Shown one piece after another: positions 61,580-64,000 of a stretch of 64,000 nt of DNA. The DNA comes from Rhodomicrobium sp. Az07 (GTDB lineage: Bacteria > Pseudomonadota > Alphaproteobacteria > Rhizobiales > Rhodomicrobiaceae): assembly GCF_018619475.1 (NCBI RefSeq), contig NZ_JAHFZG010000006.1, forward strand, positions 62,001 to 126,000. The letters run 5' to 3'. Position 1 is the first letter of the stretch. The number at the start of each line of letters is the position of its first letter. The position numbers and the translations under genes were made by a program. The notes under the pieces were generated by a model. The model had not been told where the DNA came from and ran no database searches. It saw nothing but the letters and a program-made list of their open reading frames with translations.

Positions 61580-62410
61580 ATGTTTTATCTTTCGAAATTT
61601 GCGTGGGCGGTGCTCCAGCCCTCCAACTTCATCGCGATCCTTCTCGTGCTCGGCGTTGTGCTGCTCGTCCTGCACCGACGCGCCGCCGCGCTTCGGTTGA
61701 TCGTCGCCGCAACGGCTCTTTATGTCGTCGCCGCGTTCTCGCCGCTCGCGAACCGGCTTCTCCATCCGCTGGAACACACCTCGAAGGCGGGCACGGAACG
61801 CGATGTGGCGGGAGCGGCGGGCATCATCGTGCTCGGCGGCGGCGTTTCGGCCGCGATTCCGACCGAGGATGGCGGGATCCCGATGGGGGCATCCATCGAG
61901 CGCGTGACGGAAACGGCGCGGCTCGCTTTGCGCCACCCCGATCTGCCCGTCATTTTCTCGGGCGGAAGCGGCCAGATCCTGCAATTCGGCGACGCGCCGA
62001 ACGAAGCCGACGCCGCGCGGCGCTTCTTCGGCGGCTTCGGCATCGTGCCGCCGCGTCTCAGGCTGGAAGACCGCTCGCGCAACACGCTGGAAAACGCGAA
62101 ACTGAGCGCGGCGATGCTTCAGCCGAAGCCCGATCAGCGCTGGATCCTGGTGACTTCGGCGTTCCACATGCGGCGCGCAGCGGCGCTGTTCGAGGCGCAC
62201 GGTTTCCGCGTGGTGCCTTGGCCCGTCGGCTTCATGACGAGCGGTGCAGGCGATTTGCGGCAGCCGTTCGGGCGCGGTTCGGAGGGGCTGCGGCGAATGG
62301 ACCTCGCCACGAAGGAGTGGCTCGGGCTTTTCGTCGGGTGGTTGCGCGGCGACCTTGAGCGGACGGAACGCGAGAAACCGGGAGAAGCTTCGCGCGTTTC
62401 AGGCTCATGA
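61580..62410 (+). CDS. YdcF/ElyC-type DUF218 membrane protein
   Basis: A 276-residue protein with two N-terminal transmembrane helices (about 13-31, 37-56) and a DUF218 domain: IIVLGGGVSAAIPTEDG, VIFSGGSGQILQFGD, NTLENAKLSAAML and VTSAFHMRRAAALFEAHG. The plan matches ElyC, implicated in E. coli undecaprenyl-phosphate use and envelope integrity. The exact reaction is unknown. ATG 61580. Confidence 0.86.
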   Translation: MFYLSKFAWAVLQPSNFIAILLVLGVVLLVLHRRAAALRLIVAATALYVVAAFSPLANRLLHPLEHTSKAGTERDVAGAAGIIVLGGGVSAAIPTEDGGIPMGASIERVTETARLALRHPDLPVIFSGGSGQILQFGDAPNEADAARRFFGGFGIVPPRLRLEDRSRNTLENAKLSAAMLQPKPDQRWILVTSAFHMRRAAALFEAHGFRVVPWPVGFMTSGAGDLRQPFGRGSEGLRRMDLATKEWLGLFVGWLRGDLERTEREKPGEASRVSGS

Positions 62411-62532
62411 CCAAAGAGCCGAGGGCTGGGCCGCGAGCGGCCGCGACGTGTTCGTGTACTTCATCAACGGCGCGAAGGAGCGTGCGCCCGCCGCGGCTCG
62501 GGCCTTCCTCGCAGGGTTATGAAGCGCCGCCG

Positions 62533-64000
62533 TCACGGACGCAGGAACGCTTTCGCCTGCTCCGTGAGATAGGCGAAAGCCCGCGCGCGTTTCGCGTCGT
62601 CCTGAAGCGTGGACGGCAATACGCCATAAAGCGCGATCTTGTCCGTACGCGATCCGGGCATGCGGCACACATAGACGCCTTCCGGGGCGCTCGGTGCGGG
62701 CCTGATGCGCGAAACATGGAGCATGCTGCGCGCGGCTTCTTCGCTCCAGATTTCCAGCGCGAATGTGCGCCGCGCGAGGCGCAGCCATTTCGGGCTGCCG
62801 AACGGATCCGCGTCGCGACTTACCGGCTCCTGGCAGAAATAGCTGCCCTTTTCGTTCTTCACGTCGCCGGTGACGACGAGCAGCGTTTCCTGCTTCACGC
62901 CGGACCGGGTGACGATGCCGGCTTGCGCGCGGATGACGTCGAGGGCGGTATCGAGGTAGTAGCGCTCCAGAGAACCCGGTTCGAAGATCGCCTCGGGCGT
63001 GGGGCTGACATGCGAGGCGGCGATCAATTCGCGCAGGAAGTCATTCCGCGCGGCTCGGTCGGCGAGCGGCGTCGCGCCATCGGCGACCTCGACCTTTTTC
63101 GTGTCGAGGTTCACGCCCGCCTGAGCGCGCGCCAATACTTTCCTTTCATAGCGCGCCGAGGATACCTCGCGCACCAGATCGAAAATAGTCGACCACGTGG
63201 CTTCCACGGCCGAAGCGCCGATCGATCCCGCAAGTTTCGAATCGGCCGAGAGCACCGTGATCAGTGTTGAACCCGCCCGCTGCAACGACCGCACGATCGT
63301 GCCGCTGCGGAGTTCCTGCGCGGTCACGAGGGGCCTCGCTTCAAGTTCGCACAGGGGTGCGTTCGGCCCGTTGAGGATAATGGCGGCGGCCCCTGCTTCG
63401 GCCGTGCTGATGAGAAGCTCGCCCGCGTCGATGGAAGGAGGCAGGCGCAGGCGATAGGCGCTGCCGTCACTGACGGTGAAGGGCAAGCCGCGCGGGCGCT
63501 CCTGCGGCTGGAATTTCGGCCAGCCCTCGCCGATGCGCCGGTTCATGGACACGTCGAGCGCGAGGTCGCAGCCGCGAACCGGCTCGCCCTGCGCGCCCGC
63601 GATTTTGATGGCGAGGTCGGCGGCGCGCACGAAAAGCGGCTCGACCGTCACGACCACGCGCTGTCCCTCGGTCTTCACCTCACCGATACGGAAATGCGGC
63701 ATCTGCATTTCCAGATACGCGGCGTCCTGCGCGCGCTTGAAGGAGGCTTCAAGCAGGTCGGCCACGAGACCGACAGGCGTGGGCGTCAGGATTTTGCCGT
63801 CGATGCTGATGCTGCCCTCTGCGCGAAGCACGTCCTCAGCGGGGAACGGCTCGCCCGACCGGCGCCGGAACACCAGCGTGAGGCGGCGCGTGGTTGAGGT
63901 CGCCCCCTTCTCCGAAGCGGGAGCGGCAGGAGCCTGCGGGGCGGCTTGCGGTGGTGGCGGCGCGGCGGCGCGGTCTTCGTCCTCCCCATTAGGAGACGGT
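62533..64000 (-). CDS. Large unrecognised protein, 5' end outside the window
   Basis: An open frame of at least 489 codons running off the right edge on the minus strand. A GTG at 63873 could start a 446-residue protein, but the frame stays open upstream as an Asp/Glu then Pro/Ala-rich stretch (AAAPPPPQAAPQAPAAPASE) with natural composition, so the protein probably continues. No domain recognised. The C-terminal part has SEEAARSMLHVSRIRPAPS and a Cys in GSYFCQEPVSRD and another in GVYVCRMPGS. The presence of VAP-like beta segments (TVEPLFVRAADLAIKIAG) suggests an extracytoplasmic or multi-domain protein. It converges with the YdcF gene. Confidence 0.65.
   Translation of the reverse strand, partial: PSPNGEDEDRAAAPPPPQAAPQAPAAPASEKGATSTTRRLTLVFRRRSGEPFPAEDVLRAEGSISIDGKILTPTPVGLVADLLEASFKRAQDAAYLEMQMPHFRIGEVKTEGQRVVVTVEPLFVRAADLAIKIAGAQGEPVRGCDLALDVSMNRRIGEGWPKFQPQERPRGLPFTVSDGSAYRLRLPPSIDAGELLISTAEAGAAAIILNGPNAPLCELEARPLVTAQELRSGTIVRSLQRAGSTLITVLSADSKLAGSIGASAVEATWSTIFDLVREVSSARYERKVLARAQAGVNLDTKKVEVADGATPLADRAARNDFLRELIAASHVSPTPEAIFEPGSLERYYLDTALDVIRAQAGIVTRSGVKQETLLVVTGDVKNEKGSYFCQEPVSRDADPFGSPKWLRLARRTFALEIWSEEAARSMLHVSRIRPAPSAPEGVYVCRMPGSRTDKIALYGVLPSTLQDDAKRARAFAYLTEQAKAFLRP

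Overview
The window is about 64 kb of GC-rich alphaproteobacterial chromosome. Class I LysRS, the fixABCX-nifV-nifW-nifA set, an atpHAGDC operon and an EnvC/CtpA/RppH block point to the Hyphomicrobiales (Rhizobiales). The mix of nitrogen fixation, SoxXA and a full glycogen pathway fits a diazotrophic purple non-sulfur type such as Rhodomicrobium or a relative. That genus-level guess is inference from gene content and was not tested by a search.

Layout. 1-3.5 kb: end of lysK, a DUF952 gene overlapping pyrD, then cobU and bioD on the minus strand. 3.5-12.3 kb: a nitrogen-fixation block on the minus strand with a Rieske protein, nifA, a ferritin-like protein, and an operon nifV-nifW-fixA-fixB-fixC-fixX. 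The nifV operon has a readable sigma-54 promoter and two tandem NifA sites upstream. 12.4-13.5 kb: a small hypothetical and an S2P protease. 13.7-25.5 kb: a tight glycogen operon glgP-glgB-glgC-glgA followed by a very large glgX-malQ fusion. 25.7-27.3 kb: oleate hydratase. 27.5-33 kb: F1-ATPase operon atpHAGDC with unusually long internal gaps and a clear terminator. 33.1-37 kb: rppH, a small membrane protein, ctpA and an envC-type gene.

37.3-41.4 kb: peroxiredoxin, then an AT-rich two-gene island (a DnaJ-like zinc-finger protein and a DUF697-like membrane protein) set in GC-rich core DNA, then rnhA-thrB-ispH. 41.6-45.7 kb: a lipoprotein, a Sel1-like membrane protein, a small membrane protein, rlmN and a secreted protein. 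45.8-48 kb: thiD overlapped by soxA and soxX. 48.2-51.6 kb: gph, fba and pgk. 51.9-55.8 kb: a PmtA-like methyltransferase and two tandem FadL-type porins. 56.1-62.4 kb: LpxH-like phosphatase, glycosyltransferase, threonine dehydratase, a Tat-exported phosphoesterase, L,D-transpeptidase, a secreted glycine-rich protein and a YdcF-type protein. The window ends inside an unrecognised minus-strand gene.

How it works together. NifA with sigma-54 should switch on homocitrate synthesis (NifV), nitrogenase protection or maturation (NifW) and electron supply (FixABCX), and a RegA/PrrA-type palindrome upstream of nifA suggests redox control. The glycogen operon carries both synthesis and breakdown. A family of palindromic intergenic repeats sits directly at the stop codons of atpD, fba and a lipoprotein gene. 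The best candidate for something undescribed is the AT-rich zinc-finger/DUF697 pair at 37.9-39.0 kb.
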